Below the pieces are notes generated by a model that had not been told where the DNA came from, did no database searches, and was given only the letters and a program-made list of their open reading frames with translations. Position numbers and translations under genes: made by a program. 15,665 nucleotides of DNA. It comes from Candidatus Aerophobota bacterium (GTDB taxonomy: Bacteria; Aerophobota; Aerophobia; Aerophobales; B3-G15). Positions 15,300 through 15,665 of this stretch are shown in pieces. The stretch is taken from contig JAGGZA010000078.1 of assembly GCA_021162265.1 (NCBI GenBank), positions 1-15,665 on the forward strand, in the 5' to 3' direction. Numbering within the stretch: the stretch's first letter is position 1; each line of letters starts with the position of its first letter.

Positions 15300-15434
15300 A
15301 AGAAGTATTCAATCTCAAGGTTTCTTGTAGCTAAAATTAAAAATATCTGTCCAAAAAAGGGAACAGAGTATTTTGCCCTTATAGGATTTATAATAATCCT
15401 CTCCATTATTTTAATGGCTATTCTTGCTCCCCGG
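15300..15434 (+). pseudogene. Remnant of DppC-like permease, N-terminal part only
   Basis: About 44 codons in one frame encode KKYSISRFLVAKIKN followed by a first membrane segment (ALIGFIIILSIILMAILAP), the normal opening of a DppC/OppC permease. An in-frame TAG lies at 15297-15299, and there is no ATG, GTG or TTG before the membrane segment. The ATG at 15293 is in another frame and stops after 13 codons. After about 15430 the homology ends and the sequence becomes a different gene in a different frame, so about 250 codons of the permease are missing. It may be a true deletion or an assembly fault near the sequence end. Confidence 0.7.
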
Positions 15435-15665
15435 GCAAAATTGTTGGTGGAAGAATACTATTTGACGGAGAGGATATTACATCATGGGATGAGAAGAAGA
15501 TGCGTATTATAAGGGGAAGTAGAATTTCCATGGTATTTCAGGATCCGATGACCTCTCTTAATCCTCTTATGAGGATAGAAGAACATCTGGTTGAAACATT
15601 AATAACTCACAGGAAGATGTCTAAGGAGGAGGCAAGGAAGAAAGCTGCTCTACTGTTGGATGAGG
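15428..15665 (+). pseudogene. DppD/OppD-like ATPase, N-terminus missing, runs off the right edge
   Basis: From SPGKIVGGRILFDGEDI onward this is the middle of a dpp/opp importer ATPase. The Q-loop stretch ISMVFQDPMTSLNPLMRI is intact, followed by a helical part (LVETLITHRKMSKEEARKK). About 60 codons before it are absent, including the Walker A nucleotide-binding loop and any start codon or ribosome site; the dppC remnant stands in their place in a different reading frame. The signature motif, Walker B and switch histidine would lie past the window. As written the product could not bind ATP. If the junction is an assembly fault, the real gene may be whole. Confidence 0.75.

Noticed and set aside
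15293..15334. A 13-codon open frame starting at ATG 15293 as a leader peptide gene
   Set aside because: No ribosome site, and its position just before the DppC remnant in a shifted frame is better explained as the old dppC start after a frameshift.

Overview
The window comes from an AT-rich bacterial genome. The universal bacterial genes gyrB, gyrA, accA and fabD identify it as bacterial. A Sec-dependent beta-barrel-like protein ending in an aromatic residue, a periplasmic CtpA protease and a solute-binding protein without a lipobox cysteine point to a diderm (two-membrane) cell. The mix of an archaeal-type family B DNA polymerase with bacterial housekeeping genes suits an uncultivated candidate-phylum bacterium, but the sequence alone does not fix the phylum. 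Both ends cut through genes: a polymerase at the left edge and an ABC ATPase at the right edge.

Layout, left to right. (1) Bases 1-274, minus strand: the first 91 residues of a family B DNA polymerase. (2) A divergent promoter region at 275-536 carries near-consensus promoters facing both ways. (3) Bases 537-2292, plus strand: a GAF-GGDEF-HD-GYP signalling protein whose last codons overlap a small eight-cysteine protein (DUF6485-like). (4) Bases 2295-12459, minus strand: one tight run of eight genes with junctions from an 8-nt overlap to an 11-nt gap. In transcription order they are a PHP-domain phosphoesterase, ctpA, a divergent polysaccharide deacetylase, a predicted outer-membrane protein, accA, gyrB, gyrA and fabD. 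(5) A second divergent promoter region at 12460-12626. (6) Bases 12627-15665, plus strand: a dpp/opp-type ABC importer with a solute-binding protein, a strong hairpin and a DppB-like permease. These are followed by a damaged stretch where the start of a DppC-like gene is joined directly to the middle of a DppD-like ATPase gene.

How the genes work together. The long minus-strand run mixes envelope work (CtpA, deacetylase, outer-membrane protein), the first steps of fatty-acid synthesis (AccA makes malonyl-CoA with AccD and biotin-carboxylase partners; FabD moves malonyl to acyl carrier protein) and chromosome supercoiling (GyrA2B2). It is probably driven by the promoter at 12485-12513 and would tie envelope growth to DNA topology. 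The plus-strand importer would bring in peptides or another small organic or metal-chelate solute, but as written here it could not work because of the dppC-dppD deletion.

The points most worth a second look are the archaeal-type polymerase, the HD-GYP domain with lost metal ligands next to an intact GGDEF with an I-site, the methionine at the GyrA quinolone position, the strong hairpin between the binding protein and permease, the palindrome covering the -35 box at 12567, and the dppC-dppD deletion. No RNA genes, CRISPR arrays or insertion sequences were seen.
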